Source of the DNA: Christensenella sp. UBA3792
GTDB taxonomy: Bacteria; Bacillota; Clostridia; Christensenellales; CAG-138
NCBI GenBank assembly: GCA_002369195.1
Contig: DFEW01000071.1
Coordinates: 1 to 40,160, forward strand
Length of the DNA stretch: 40,160 bases
Direction: 5' to 3'
A program made the translations under genes and the position numbers. This document shows positions 15,296 to 23,565 of the stretch, in pieces; within the stretch, counting starts at the first letter, position 1; every line of letters starts with the position of its first letter. Under the pieces are notes generated by a model, which saw only the letters and a program-made list of their open reading frames with translations, made no database searches and was not told the origin of the DNA.

Positions 15296-17258
15296 GATTC
15301 TTTTGTTTGCGGGCACGACCGAAGGGCGGCAGATTGCCGAAGCCCTCAGAAATCAGCCCGTCGGGTGCACGGTCAGCGTCGCCACGGAGTACGGCGAAGC
15401 GCTGATCGAGTCCGCCGAAAACATCCATGTCCTGCACGGGCGCAGGAATACGGAGGAGATGACCGCGCTGATCCGAAGCACGCAGGCGCAGCTTGTGATC
15501 GACGCGACGCATCCGTACGCGGTCGAGGCGACGAAAAGCATTGCCGACGCGGCGAAGCAGACGCAGACGGACTGCATCCGCGTGGCGCGCGCATCCTGCG
15601 CCGAGGAGGACGGGTGCGTGTTCGTCTCCGATACCGCGGAGGCGGTCGCATTTTTGAACGGCACGCAGGGCAACGTGCTTCTGACGGTCGGAAGCAAGGA
15701 GCTTTCGGCGTATACCGCCGTAACGGGGTACGAAACGCGTCTGTTCGCCCGCATTCTGCCGGTTAAAGAATCGGCGGACGCGGCGTTTGCGCTCGGGTTT
15801 TCGGGGAAAAATCTGATCTGCATGCAGGGACCGTTTTCCGAAGAACTGAACCGCGCGATGCTGAAAAGCACGGACGCGGCGTATCTCGTTACCAAGGACA
15901 CCGGCGATGTCGGCGGGTACGGCGAAAAGCTGCGCGCGGCGAAGGCGCTGGGCGTCACGCCCGTGGTGATCCGCCGTCCGTCGGACGAGAGCGGCATGAC
16001 GGTTGCGCAATGCCTTGCGCTGCTTTGCGACCGGTTCGGACTGAAACCGCGCAGGAAAGTCACGGTCGTGGGGATCGGTACGGGCGGCGCGGGCATGCTG
16101 ACGCGCGCGGCGGAGGACGCGATCCGCGGCGCGGAACTTTTGATCGGCGCCAAGCGCATGACCGACGCGCTCGAACGATACGGAAAGCCCTGCAGAAACG
16201 CGGTTGCGGCATCGGAAATCGAACGCATCATCCGTGCGTCGGACGCGCGGCGCATCGCCGTTGTCATGTCCGGCGACACCGGCTTTTTCAGCGGCGCGAA
16301 GCCGCTGCTCGAACGCATCGGCGACCTTTCGCCCGAGGTCATTCCGGGGATCTCGTCGATCGCATACTTTGCGGCAAAGCTGCACACGTCGTGGGACGAC
16401 GCCGTTCTGTCGTCGGCGCACGGACGCGAGGCGAACATCGCGGCGCTTGTGCGAAACAACCGCAAGGTGTTTTTGCTGACCGGCGGAGACAATGGCGTAT
16501 CAGACCTTCTCGGCAAACTGGTGCGCTGCGGGCTCGGCGACGTTTGCATCGCGGTCGGCGAGTCGCTCTCCTATGAAACCGAGTGCATCACGCGCGGCAC
16601 GGCGAGCGAGCTTTATGGCCGTACCTTTTCGCCGCTTTCGGTGCTGTATCTCGAGAACCCGAACCCGTACGCGATCGCGTCGAGCGGCAGGCCGGACGAC
16701 GATTTTCTGCGCGCACAGGTGCCGATGACCAAGTCCGAGGTGCGTGCCGTGACGCTGTCTAAACTGCGCCTTACGCGCGATGCGGTCTGCTGGGACGTAG
16801 GCGCGGGCACGGGCTCGGTGTCGATCGAGATGGCGGAGCTGGCGGATTGCGGCGCGGTGTACGCAGTCGAGCAAAAAACCGAAGCGTGCGCGCTGATTCG
16901 GGAAAACATGCGGCATCTTCAGGTATCCAACCTGACGGTCGTCGAAGGCGCCGCGCCGGATGCGCTTGCCGATCTTCCCGCGCCGACGCACGTTTTCGTC
17001 GGCGGAAGCGGCGGTGCGCTGATCGGGATCCTGAAGGCGGCGCTTTTGAAGAACCCGCGCGTGCGCATCGTGCTGAACACGGTGACTGCGGAGACCTTCT
17101 CGGAAGCGATCGGCGCGATCAAAGCGCTTGAACTTGCGAACGAGGAGATCGTCGAGCTGAACGTGTCGCGCGCCCGCAAGGCGGGAAGCTATCATCTGAT
17201 GACCGCGCAGAACCCGGTCTGTATCATTTCGTGCGAGGGGGTCGGAACCGATGCATAG
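15288..17258 (+). CDS. cbiJ-cbiE-cbiT: CbiJ-CbiE-CbiT fusion: precorrin-6A reductase plus precorrin-6B methylase and decarboxylase
   Basis: One 656-residue frame carries three consecutive-step enzymes. Residues 1-250 are CbiJ (start ILLFAGTTEGRQIAEAL, IDATHPYAVEAT, MQGPFSEELN, TKDTGDVGGYGEK), which reduces the macrocycle. Residues ~257-450 are CbiE, a SAM methylase (VTVVGIGTGGAGMLTRAA, VMSGDTGFFSGA, IPGISSIAYFAAKL). Residues ~465-645 are CbiT (PMTKSEVRA, SAM loop CWDVGAGTGSVSIEMA), which decarboxylates and methylates C15. CbiE-CbiT fusions (CobL) are common; joining CbiJ as well is rarer. ATG 15288 overlaps the cbiH stop and gives the normal CbiJ N-terminus; an upstream in-frame ATG at 15195 would lie inside cbiH. 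No frameshift or stop interrupts the fusion. Confidence 0.95.
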   Translation: MTEILLFAGTTEGRQIAEALRNQPVGCTVSVATEYGEALIESAENIHVLHGRRNTEEMTALIRSTQAQLVIDATHPYAVEATKSIADAAKQTQTDCIRVARASCAEEDGCVFVSDTAEAVAFLNGTQGNVLLTVGSKELSAYTAVTGYETRLFARILPVKESADAAFALGFSGKNLICMQGPFSEELNRAMLKSTDAAYLVTKDTGDVGGYGEKLRAAKALGVTPVVIRRPSDESGMTVAQCLALLCDRFGLKPRRKVTVVGIGTGGAGMLTRAAEDAIRGAELLIGAKRMTDALERYGKPCRNAVAASEIERIIRASDARRIAVVMSGDTGFFSGAKPLLERIGDLSPEVIPGISSIAYFAAKLHTSWDDAVLSSAHGREANIAALVRNNRKVFLLTGGDNGVSDLLGKLVRCGLGDVCIAVGESLSYETECITRGTASELYGRTFSPLSVLYLENPNPYAIASSGRPDDDFLRAQVPMTKSEVRAVTLSKLRLTRDAVCWDVGAGTGSVSIEMAELADCGAVYAVEQKTEACALIRENMRHLQVSNLTVVEGAAPDALADLPAPTHVFVGGSGGALIGILKAALLKNPRVRIVLNTVTAETFSEAIGAIKALELANEEIVELNVSRARKAGSYHLMTAQNPVCIISCEGVGTDA

Positions 17259-18600
17259 CCCGCGCGTTTTGTTCGCCGCGCCGTCGTCCGGCAGCGGAAA
17301 AACGACCGTCGTATGCGGCGTTCTGCGCGCGCTTAAGCGCCGCGGACTGCGCGTATCGGCGTTCAAGTGCGGTCCGGATTACATCGATCCGATGTTCCAT
17401 GAGCGCGTGATCGGGGTCAGGAGCGGAACGCTCGACCGGTTCTTTTGCGACGAACCCGCGCTGAAACGGCTGTATGCGCAGAACGCCTGCGACACCGACT
17501 GCGCGGTAATCGAGGGCGTGATGGGGTACTACGACGGGCTGTCGGCGGCGAGCGACGAAGCAAGCACGTATGCGGTCGCAAAGACGCTTCAGGCGCCGGT
17601 CGTGCTGATCGTCGACGCAAAGGGACAAAGCCTTTCTGCACTCGCAACGCTGCGCGGCTTTCTTGCGTTTCGCGCCGACAGCGGGATACAGGGCGTGATC
17701 TTTAACCGCATGAGCGAGGGCGTTTACCGTGCGCTGAAGCCGGCGGTCGAGGCGCTCGGCGTCGTTCCGATCGGGTATGTGCCGCGCGCCGACGCGCTGA
17801 TGATCGAAAGCCGGCATCTGGGGCTCGTGACGCCGGATGCGGTCGCGAATCTTTCCGAGACGCTCGACGCGCTTGCGTCGCTTCTGGAAACCTCCGTCGA
17901 TTTCGATGCGCTGCTGCGGCTGATGCAGACTGCGCCCGCGCTCGACGTGCCCGATACGCCTGCGGTGCCCAATATGCCGCGCACGACGGTCGCCGTTGCA
18001 AGGGACGAGGCGTTCTGTTTTTTGTATCGCGACAACCTTGCGCTGCTCGAACGGTACGGGGCGCGGCTCAGATTCTTTTCGCCGCTGTCCGATGCAGCGC
18101 TGCCTGACGGGGCGCAGGCGCTGATCTTGCCCGGCGGATATCCGGAACTGTACGCAAAGCGGCTTTCCGAAAACGCTGCGATGCGCAGAGCCGTGCGCGC
18201 GGCAATCGATGCGGGCATGCCGACGCTTGCCGAATGCGGCGGATTTCTGTACCTGCACGATACGCTTTCCGACATGGACGGCACGGCGTATCCGATGTGC
18301 GGCGCGATCCGGGCGAACGCGTTCTATGCGAAAAAGCTCGGACGGTTCGGCTATATCACGCTGCACGCGCAAGCGGACTCGGCGTTCTTTTCCGCGGGCG
18401 AAACGATCCGCGCGCACGAGTTTCATTATTTTGAAAGCGGCGACTGCGGCAGCGACTTTCGGGCGGTCAAGCCGAACGGCAGGGAATGGACGTGCATGCA
18501 CGCAAGCGGGAACCTTCTTGCGGGATTTGCGCATCTCTTCTATGAATCGAACCCGAAGCCGGTCGAGCGCTTTTTGCGGCTGGCGGCAAAGGAGGACTGA
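17251..18600 (+). CDS. cbiA: Cobyrinic acid a,c-diamide synthase CbiA
   Basis: CbiA amidates the a and c side chains of cobyrinate using glutamine and ATP. The 449 residues contain the P-loop SSGSGKTTV in a MinD-like domain (FKCGPDYIDPMFH, EGVMGYYDG) and a C-terminal class I glutamine amidotransferase-like domain with LPGGYPELYA and the catalytic-Cys strand LAECGGFLYL. His is present in AHEFHYF. It overlaps the cbiJET stop by eight bases and its stop codon is followed directly by the cbiP ATG. Confidence 0.96.
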   Translation: MHSPRVLFAAPSSGSGKTTVVCGVLRALKRRGLRVSAFKCGPDYIDPMFHERVIGVRSGTLDRFFCDEPALKRLYAQNACDTDCAVIEGVMGYYDGLSAASDEASTYAVAKTLQAPVVLIVDAKGQSLSALATLRGFLAFRADSGIQGVIFNRMSEGVYRALKPAVEALGVVPIGYVPRADALMIESRHLGLVTPDAVANLSETLDALASLLETSVDFDALLRLMQTAPALDVPDTPAVPNMPRTTVAVARDEAFCFLYRDNLALLERYGARLRFFSPLSDAALPDGAQALILPGGYPELYAKRLSENAAMRRAVRAAIDAGMPTLAECGGFLYLHDTLSDMDGTAYPMCGAIRANAFYAKKLGRFGYITLHAQADSAFFSAGETIRAHEFHYFESGDCGSDFRAVKPNGREWTCMHASGNLLAGFAHLFYESNPKPVERFLRLAAKED

Positions 18601-20100
18601 ATGGCAAACGCAATCATGATTCAGGGCACGATGTCCAACGCGGGCAAAAGTCTGATTGCCGCGGGTCTGTGCCGCGTGTTTCGGCAGGACGGACTACGGG
18701 TCGCGCCGTTCAAGGCGCAGAACATGGCGCTGAATTCGTTCATCACGAAGGAGGGGCTCGAAATGGGACGCGCGCAGGTCGTGCAGGCGGAGGCGGCGGG
18801 CGTGGAACCGTCCGTGCTGATGAATCCGATCCTGTTAAAACCCACGAGCGACATGGGCTCGCAGGTCATCGTCAACGGCGAGGTCTATGCGCAGCTTTCC
18901 GCGCGCGACTATTTCCGCGTCAAAAAGACATTGATGCCGCAGGTCATGCAGGCATACAATGCGCTGTCCGAGGCATACGACGCGATCGTGATCGAAGGCG
19001 CGGGCAGCCCTGCAGAGATCAACCTGAAGAATGCGGACGTGTTTGTGAATATGGGCATGGCGAAGGCGGCGAAAGCGCCCGTGCTGCTGGTCGGCGACAT
19101 CGACCGCGGCGGCGTGTTCGCGCAGCTTTTCGGAACAGTCGCGCTGCTGGACCCGGACGAGCGCGCGCTGGTCAAGGGACTTGTCATCAACAAATTCCGC
19201 GGCGACGAATCGATCTTAATGCCCGGATTGAAACAGCTCGAGGACTTAACGGGCATCCCCGTGGTCGGCGTCGTGCCGTACGTGCATCTCGATATCGACG
19301 ACGAGGACAGTCTTTCGGAGCGGCTCCGCGACAAAGCGGCGGCGCTCGTCGACATCGCGGTGATCCGTCTGCCGCGCCTTTCGAACTTCACCGATTTCAG
19401 AAGCTTAGAGGCGATCGATGGCGTGTCAGTGCGCTACATCTCATCGCCGCGCGCGTTCGGCGAGCCGGATCTCGTGATCCTGCCCGGCACGAAGAACACG
19501 ATGGCGGATCTTCTGTGGCTCCGGCAAAGCGGGCTTGAGGCAAAGATCCTGCGCTACGCGGACGGCGGCGGCGCGGTGTTCGGCATCTGCGGCGGCTATC
19601 AGATGCTCGGAAAAACGGTGCGCGATCCGCACGGCACGGAGCACGGCGGAACCCTGCGCGGCATGGGTCTTCTGCCCGTGGAAACGGTGTTTGCCGAGCA
19701 AAAGACCAGAACGCGCGCCGAAGGACGGTTCAAAAACCTTTCCGGCGCGTTTGCCGCGCTGTCGGGCGCAGCGTTTTCGGGATACGAGATTCACATGGGA
19801 CAGACCGAGAGCAAGGTGCCCGTGGCGGACATCACCGACACCGTAACAGGCGCATCGCGGCAGGACGGCGCCTGTTCGGGCAATGTCTGCGGCTGTTATG
19901 TGCACGGCGTGTTCGACAGCGACGCGGTTGCAGGCACGCTCGTGCGCGCGCTCGCCGAGCGCAAGGGGATCGATCCGAAACTGCTCGGCACGGTATCGGG
20001 CGAAGCGTACAGGCAGCAGCAGTACGACCTGCTGGCAAAGACGATACGGGAACACATGGATATGCGGGCGATCCACCGCATTCTGAAGGAGGGTATCTAG
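18601..20100 (+). CDS. cbiP: Cobyric acid synthase CbiP/CobQ
   Basis: CbiP amidates the b, d, e and g side chains, giving adenosylcobyric acid. The 499-residue protein starts [22 protein letters not shown] (P-loop SNAGKS), continues [38 protein letters not shown], and ends with the amidotransferase part containing [22 protein letters not shown] and a terminal His in YVHGVFDS. Full length. ATG follows the cbiA stop without any gap, and GGAGG lies within the cbiA end. Confidence 0.97.
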   Translation: MANAIMIQGTMSNAGKSLIAAGLCRVFRQDGLRVAPFKAQNMALNSFITKEGLEMGRAQVVQAEAAGVEPSVLMNPILLKPTSDMGSQVIVNGEVYAQLSARDYFRVKKTLMPQVMQAYNALSEAYDAIVIEGAGSPAEINLKNADVFVNMGMAKAAKAPVLLVGDIDRGGVFAQLFGTVALLDPDERALVKGLVINKFRGDESILMPGLKQLEDLTGIPVVGVVPYVHLDIDDEDSLSERLRDKAAALVDIAVIRLPRLSNFTDFRSLEAIDGVSVRYISSPRAFGEPDLVILPGTKNTMADLLWLRQSGLEAKILRYADGGGAVFGICGGYQMLGKTVRDPHGTEHGGTLRGMGLLPVETVFAEQKTRTRAEGRFKNLSGAFAALSGAAFSGYEIHMGQTESKVPVADITDTVTGASRQDGACSGNVCGCYVHGVFDSDAVAGTLVRALAERKGIDPKLLGTVSGEAYRQQQYDLLAKTIREHMDMRAIHRILKEGI

Positions 20101-20741
20101 TGAAGATCGATCGGATCGCGCCGATGGACATCGAGCGCGAAAGCTTTCGCATCATTACGGAGGAGCTCGGCGACCGCGTGATCGACCCCGAAAAGGCGCC
20201 GATCGTAAAGCGCGTGATCCACACGAGCGCGGACTTCGACTATGCGGATACGCTGTATTTTTCCGAAAATGCGGTCCGGCTTGCGCTCGACGCGATTCGC
20301 GGCGGCGCGTGGATCGTAACCGATACGCAGATGGCGCTTGCCGGCATCAACAAGCGCGCGGCGGCGCGGTTCGGCTGCGAAGCGGTATGCTTCATGTCCG
20401 ACGCGGACGTGGCAAAGCGGGCAAGGGACGAGGGCATCACCCGCGCGCGGGTCAGCATGGATAAGGCGGCGGATCTCGGCGAAAACGTGATCTTCGCGAT
20501 CGGCAATGCGCCGACGGCTTTGATCCGCCTGCGCGAGCGGATCGACGCCGGATACCGGCCGAAGCTGATCATCGGCGTGCCGGTCGGGTTTGTAAACGTC
20601 GTCGCGTCGAAGGAAGGGATCATCGAAACGGACGTGCCCTGCATCGTGGCGAGGGGCAGAAAGGGCGGCAGCAACATCGCCGCCTGTATCGTCAACGCAC
20701 TTTTATACATGCTGGACGAAACGAGAGGAGCGGACAAATGA
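20100..20741 (+). CDS. cbiC: Cobalt-precorrin-8 methylmutase CbiC
   Basis: CbiC moves a methyl group from C11 to C12 and yields cobyrinate. The 213-residue protein has ESFRIITEELG, VKRVIHTSADFDYADTLYF (with the catalytic-His region), GVPVGFVNVVASKE and a GRKGGSNIAACIVNALLYM end, all diagnostic of CbiC/CobH. Start is GTG 20100, sharing its G with the cbiP TAG and preceded by GAAGGAGGG. It overlaps the next gene by four bases. Confidence 0.96.
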   Translation: MKIDRIAPMDIERESFRIITEELGDRVIDPEKAPIVKRVIHTSADFDYADTLYFSENAVRLALDAIRGGAWIVTDTQMALAGINKRAAARFGCEAVCFMSDADVAKRARDEGITRARVSMDKAADLGENVIFAIGNAPTALIRLRERIDAGYRPKLIIGVPVGFVNVVASKEGIIETDVPCIVARGRKGGSNIAACIVNALLYMLDETRGADK

Positions 20742-20998
20742 ACAGCGATTCTTTCATCAACAACACCGACTGCAAGTATTTTCCGTGCCATAAAACGGCA
20801 CATCCCGAGGACTTCAACTGCCTCTTTTGCTACTGCCCGCTGTATATGCTGGGCGACGCGTGCGGCGGCAATTTTACCTACACGGAGAACGGCGTCAAAA
20901 ACTGCACCGACTGCATGGTTCCGCACACGCGCAACGCCGTGCAGTACATTCTGAAGCGCTGGCCGGACATCGCCGCCCGCGCCAAAAAGCAGGATTGA
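20738..20998 (+). CDS. Cysteine-rich small protein at the end of the cobalamin operon
   Basis: This 86-residue protein has eight cysteines in paired spacing (DCKYFPCH, CLFCYCPLY, CGG, CTDC) plus several His residues, a likely Zn or Fe-S binding layout. It matches my memory of the 'cysteine-rich small domain' family (PF04071), which recurs beside cobalamin genes. Its function there is not established; metal trafficking to a chelatase is a guess. ATG 20738 overlaps the cbiC stop, so it is translated as part of the operon. The operon terminator follows at 21084. Confidence 0.85.
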   Translation: MNSDSFINNTDCKYFPCHKTAHPEDFNCLFCYCPLYMLGDACGGNFTYTENGVKNCTDCMVPHTRNAVQYILKRWPDIAARAKKQD

Positions 20999-21083
20999 CC
21001 GGCAAGCAACCGAGCACACTTTTAACCGCATCAAACCGGCCGCTTTGCGCCCGTTTCAATGCGGGAGCAGCACAGCAAAAAAA

Positions 21084-21112
21084 CAGCACCCGCTTCGGGG
21101 TGCTGATTTTTT
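21084..21112 (+). terminator. Terminator of the cobalamin operon
   Basis: CAGCACCC (21084-21091) pairs with GGGTGCTG (21098-21105), followed by ATTTTTTGG. A near-identical hairpin at 32962-32990 serves the tRNA operon, so both belong to a repeated cassette. Confidence 0.88.
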
Positions 21113-21199
21113 GGAGGCGCTTCTCGCCGCGGCTCGGTGACGGTTCGGCTCTGAAGCCACACTGTGGCCTCATTCACCCCCGAACCGGCCTTCATCGAA
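21112..21199. repeat. Structured dispersed repeat, copy A
   Basis: About 88 bases nearly identical to copy B at 32826-32914. It starts TGGAGGCGC, the reverse complement of the tRNA-Cys 3' end found at 32994-33002. An 8-bp stem CGGTTCGG (21141-21148) / CCGAACCG (21180-21187) encloses a hairpin GCCAC-act-GTGGC. Copy B has CGATTCGG/CCGAATCG, a compensatory G-C to A-T change, so the stem seems conserved. It lies directly after a terminator in both places. Confidence 0.8.
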
Positions 21200-21214
21200 A
21201 TGCCGATGTCAAGT

Positions 21215-21239
21215 TGTCAAGAGAACCGTCCCTCCGACA
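21215..21239. repeat. REP-like GAACCGTCCC element 1
   Basis: A core GAGAACCGTCCCTCC is flanked by the short inverted repeat TGTC (21215-21218) / GACA (21236-21239). It is one of five related elements in the window (others at 30193, 30249, 30325 and 31030). Such elements are widespread in Clostridia intergenic DNA. Confidence 0.65.
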
Positions 21240-21243
21240 CCCA

Positions 21244-22098
21244 TTAATGCTTTTCCAGCATTTCGATGAGATTATCTATAGTGTAGCTATTTCTGGCGAC
21301 TGCTGTAAGAATCGAATCATCTAAAAGAATGACACAGTAGGTATAATCCTTTTCAATCGAATAAAAGATTGTGTTAGACCCCTGATATGCCGAGAACCCA
21401 GACAGAGAGGAAGACATCATATCTTCGACATTCCAGATTTGGTATATCACAATATCACCTTTCGGTGTTGAGTATGTTGATTGGAGTTTCAGATAATCAA
21501 TCTCCGGCTCGTCGATATAGTATATTTCTGTACAAGGGAATGATAAGACAAACGGAGTTCTTCCCGTAGCCTTCGTGAAATCGTCGAAGGAATTCACAAA
21601 GATACACTTCTCAATATCATCACGCTCAGCCTGATCTCCATCATCGATTTTGTTGGTTTCATTTGCTGAAATCAGAGTGGATTCATCATCTCTTTTTGAA
21701 ATTTTGATAATGCCGTCATCTGACAACGTTGCGAAATACTGAATCACGCTTTCTGCAATCGCACGACCTACAGGCGTAGCTGCAAAGAAAACGACAAGAA
21801 GAATCAAAGCGATTGCGATGATGCCGATGCGACGAATCACCGGGACAGCAAAGATCTCTTTGAAACGATCAAATATTGAGTTTGGAACGTCAACAGAATC
21901 GGGACGCGAAATACCCGCTTTATGACAAGCTTCAGCAACAATCTCAACTCCGCTTTTTCGTACAACAGCAGAACGAATGATTGCTTTTGCTTCCTTTCTC
22001 GAAAGCACTGTTCCGGGTATGTCAAAATACGGATGATCAAATGCCATCTTTTCGATCTGCTTTTTTTCAATCCAGGTCAGTTTCCGTTGCCTATTCAT
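21244..22098 (-). CDS. Membrane-anchored anti-sigma-like protein (DUF4367-like)
   Basis: The 284-residue protein has a cytoplasmic N-terminal part (~90 residues, basic, with an EKKQIEKMAFDHP start), one membrane segment (about residues 92-113, IIAIALILLVVFFAATPVG) and an extracellular C-terminal domain with IVIYQIWNVEDMM and YSIEKDYTYCVILLDD. This layout, together with the sigma-factor gene just upstream, suggests an anti-sigma factor or signal sensor; the C-terminal domain resembles the DUF4367 type, but weakly. ATG 22098 has AAAGGA five bases upstream and lies 11 bases after the sigma gene. The pair is clearly AT-richer than its surroundings, which hints at separate acquisition. Confidence 0.65.
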   Translation of the reverse strand: MNRQRKLTWIEKKQIEKMAFDHPYFDIPGTVLSRKEAKAIIRSAVVRKSGVEIVAEACHKAGISRPDSVDVPNSIFDRFKEIFAVPVIRRIGIIAIALILLVVFFAATPVGRAIAESVIQYFATLSDDGIIKISKRDDESTLISANETNKIDDGDQAERDDIEKCIFVNSFDDFTKATGRTPFVLSFPCTEIYYIDEPEIDYLKLQSTYSTPKGDIVIYQIWNVEDMMSSSLSGFSAYQGSNTIFYSIEKDYTYCVILLDDSILTAVARNSYTIDNLIEMLEKH

Positions 22099-22109
22099 AA
22101 CGTCCTTTC

Positions 22110-22781
22110 TTAAAGAAGAATCAGCACATTGAATTGATCGAACATGGAATGTGCGTTGTTCTTCAATGTCTTTCTCATTCTTGCAAACCGTCCGGAGAGC
22201 GCTCTTACGGATAGCCCGAGTTTTGCAGCTATCTTATCCAAAGGAACATCGTCGACATAATGAGCAATGAATGCGCTCCGCATTTCCTGTGAGTATGATT
22301 CAAGATGACTTTCAAGAGATTCTACCCATTCCATATAATCATATTCAGGATTGTTCTTTTTTCCCTCTCGTGCATCTGCTCTTTCCTGATGGATTTCAAC
22401 GAAATACGGATCGGTTATCGTTTCACGTGTTTTATGACGAAAAAAGTTGATTGCAGCCCTGCGAATGCAGACAGCAATATATGCACCGCAATTCTCTACA
22501 TGTGCCAATTCCTTTTCTCTCTTGCATAGTGCTAAGGCCACGCTCTGCATAACATCTTCGGCGTCTTCATAGTTTTTTGTCATTCTGACAGCGATCAGAA
22601 CCAATTCATCATAGTGATGAACATAATACTGCAGCAGTTTGCTTGCCAAGTCGAGCCCCCGTTCCTCCACATTGGCGCTTTCTATCAATATAAACGCTGT
22701 GGATTCAGATAATTCTACGCGTGTGTTGCTTGATTGTTTCAAGTTTTCATATATAGTAACAGAATTTATGCAAAAACACAA
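22110..22781 (-). CDS. RNA polymerase sigma-70 family (ECF-like) factor
   Basis: Region 2 is visible as VLIAVRMTKNYEDAEDVMQSVALAL followed by AAINFFRHK, and region 4 as SAFIAHYVDDVPLDKIAAKLGLSVRALSGRFARMRKTLK, a helix-turn-helix for the -35 element. The protein would direct polymerase to a small regulon, held back by the membrane protein encoded next. The start is unsettled: the frame given opens at a TTG, but a candidate promoter (22753-22781) overlaps it, so translation probably begins further in, for example at TTG 22742 or TTG 22649 (after GGAGG and GGGGG). The first ATG is inside region 2 and too late. Confidence 0.82.
   Translation of the reverse strand: MCFCINSVTIYENLKQSSNTRVELSESTAFILIESANVEERGLDLASKLLQYYVHHYDELVLIAVRMTKNYEDAEDVMQSVALALCKREKELAHVENCGAYIAVCIRRAAINFFRHKTRETITDPYFVEIHQERADAREGKKNNPEYDYMEWVESLESHLESYSQEMRSAFIAHYVDDVPLDKIAAKLGLSVRALSGRFARMRKTLKNNAHSMFDQFNVLILL
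22753..22781 (-). promoter_or_regulatory. Candidate promoter of the sigma/anti-sigma pair
   Basis: On the minus strand TTGTGT (22776-22781) and TACTAT (22753-22758) are 17 bases apart. The -10 match is moderate. If used, transcription starts near 22746 and the upstream TTG start codon is excluded. Confidence 0.45.
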
Positions 22782-22976
22782 CCGCGAATGATAGATGAGA
22801 TGCCGTTGTTCGCATAAATGATTCCTGTTTACTGTTATGATAGCATCGGACTGAATTATAAAACAATAAGCAAGGCACGTAGAAAAAAGTGAGTGAGTGC
22901 GTCATATATAAAGAGAATAGAAAGGAGAGCGAAAGAAATGAAGTTTGAAAGTTCATCGCCGCACATGACAAACAGC

Positions 22977-23333
22977 CTACAACGGTTCCGTCCTGATCGA
23001 CGTGCCTCTTTGCATGCCGATCAGCACCGACCCGTTGTAGAAGTAATTCGTGTCAACGCCATTGACCGTCTTCTTCTGACGTAATCCGTCCTCGTTGTAT
23101 TCAAATGTCAGCGAATTCGTTCCGTTGCTTGCACTGGTAAGCTGCTTGCCGCGCCAACCGAAGGTATAGCCGCGGTACGTCAGCGGATTACCCATGCTGT
23201 CGTAGGTGATTGTTTGCCCGTTGTATTCCGTCAGCTGATCGCCCCATTCAGAATTTGTGTATGCGTAGGCTCCTCTTTCCATTATACTTTTTGTTCTGTG
23301 ATGAAAAAAGCGCAGTGTATTTGACCAAGTCAT
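22977..23333 (-). pseudogene. Orphan Rhs/YD-repeat protein fragment
   Basis: The open frame encodes 118 residues, of which about 85 are YD/Rhs repeat core: TYDSMGNPLTYRGYTFGWRGKQL, FEYNEDGLRQKKTVNG, YFYNGSVLIGMQRG. Full Rhs proteins are many hundreds to thousands of residues and end in a toxin domain; here both sides are missing. The first ~25 residues (from ATG 23333) do not look like Rhs, so the fragment is joined to foreign DNA. On the plus strand an ATG at 22938 with AAAGGAGA upstream runs into its far edge and stops at 23084, another sign of a rearranged junction. The remaining 230 bases to 23565 hold no gene I recognise. Confidence 0.72.
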
Positions 23334-23565
23334 CGTTTCACATCTCTATTTCCTTTCTCAGTCTACACTCTTTCGCATGTTGTTCCATTCGGCGGTCCAG
23401 TTGGTTCATGTGGAAAATGATTCGGCAGCGTGTTGTTGCCGTTATTTCGGGTTTTCTGCCGGTCACGCAGTCATATCTTCCTGTTCATGCCTTTTCGCCG
23501 GTTCGGGCAGTGCGGCGGGTCCTAAGAATGATAGGCGGATGCGGCATCGACCGCTTGACGGCGGG

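Noticed and set aside
22938..23084. Plus-strand small frame MKFESSSPHMTNS..., considered as a start of an RnfD/NqrB-like gene
   Set aside because: The SSSPH likeness is only a few residues and the frame runs into antisense Rhs DNA and stops; I keep it only as a junction remark.
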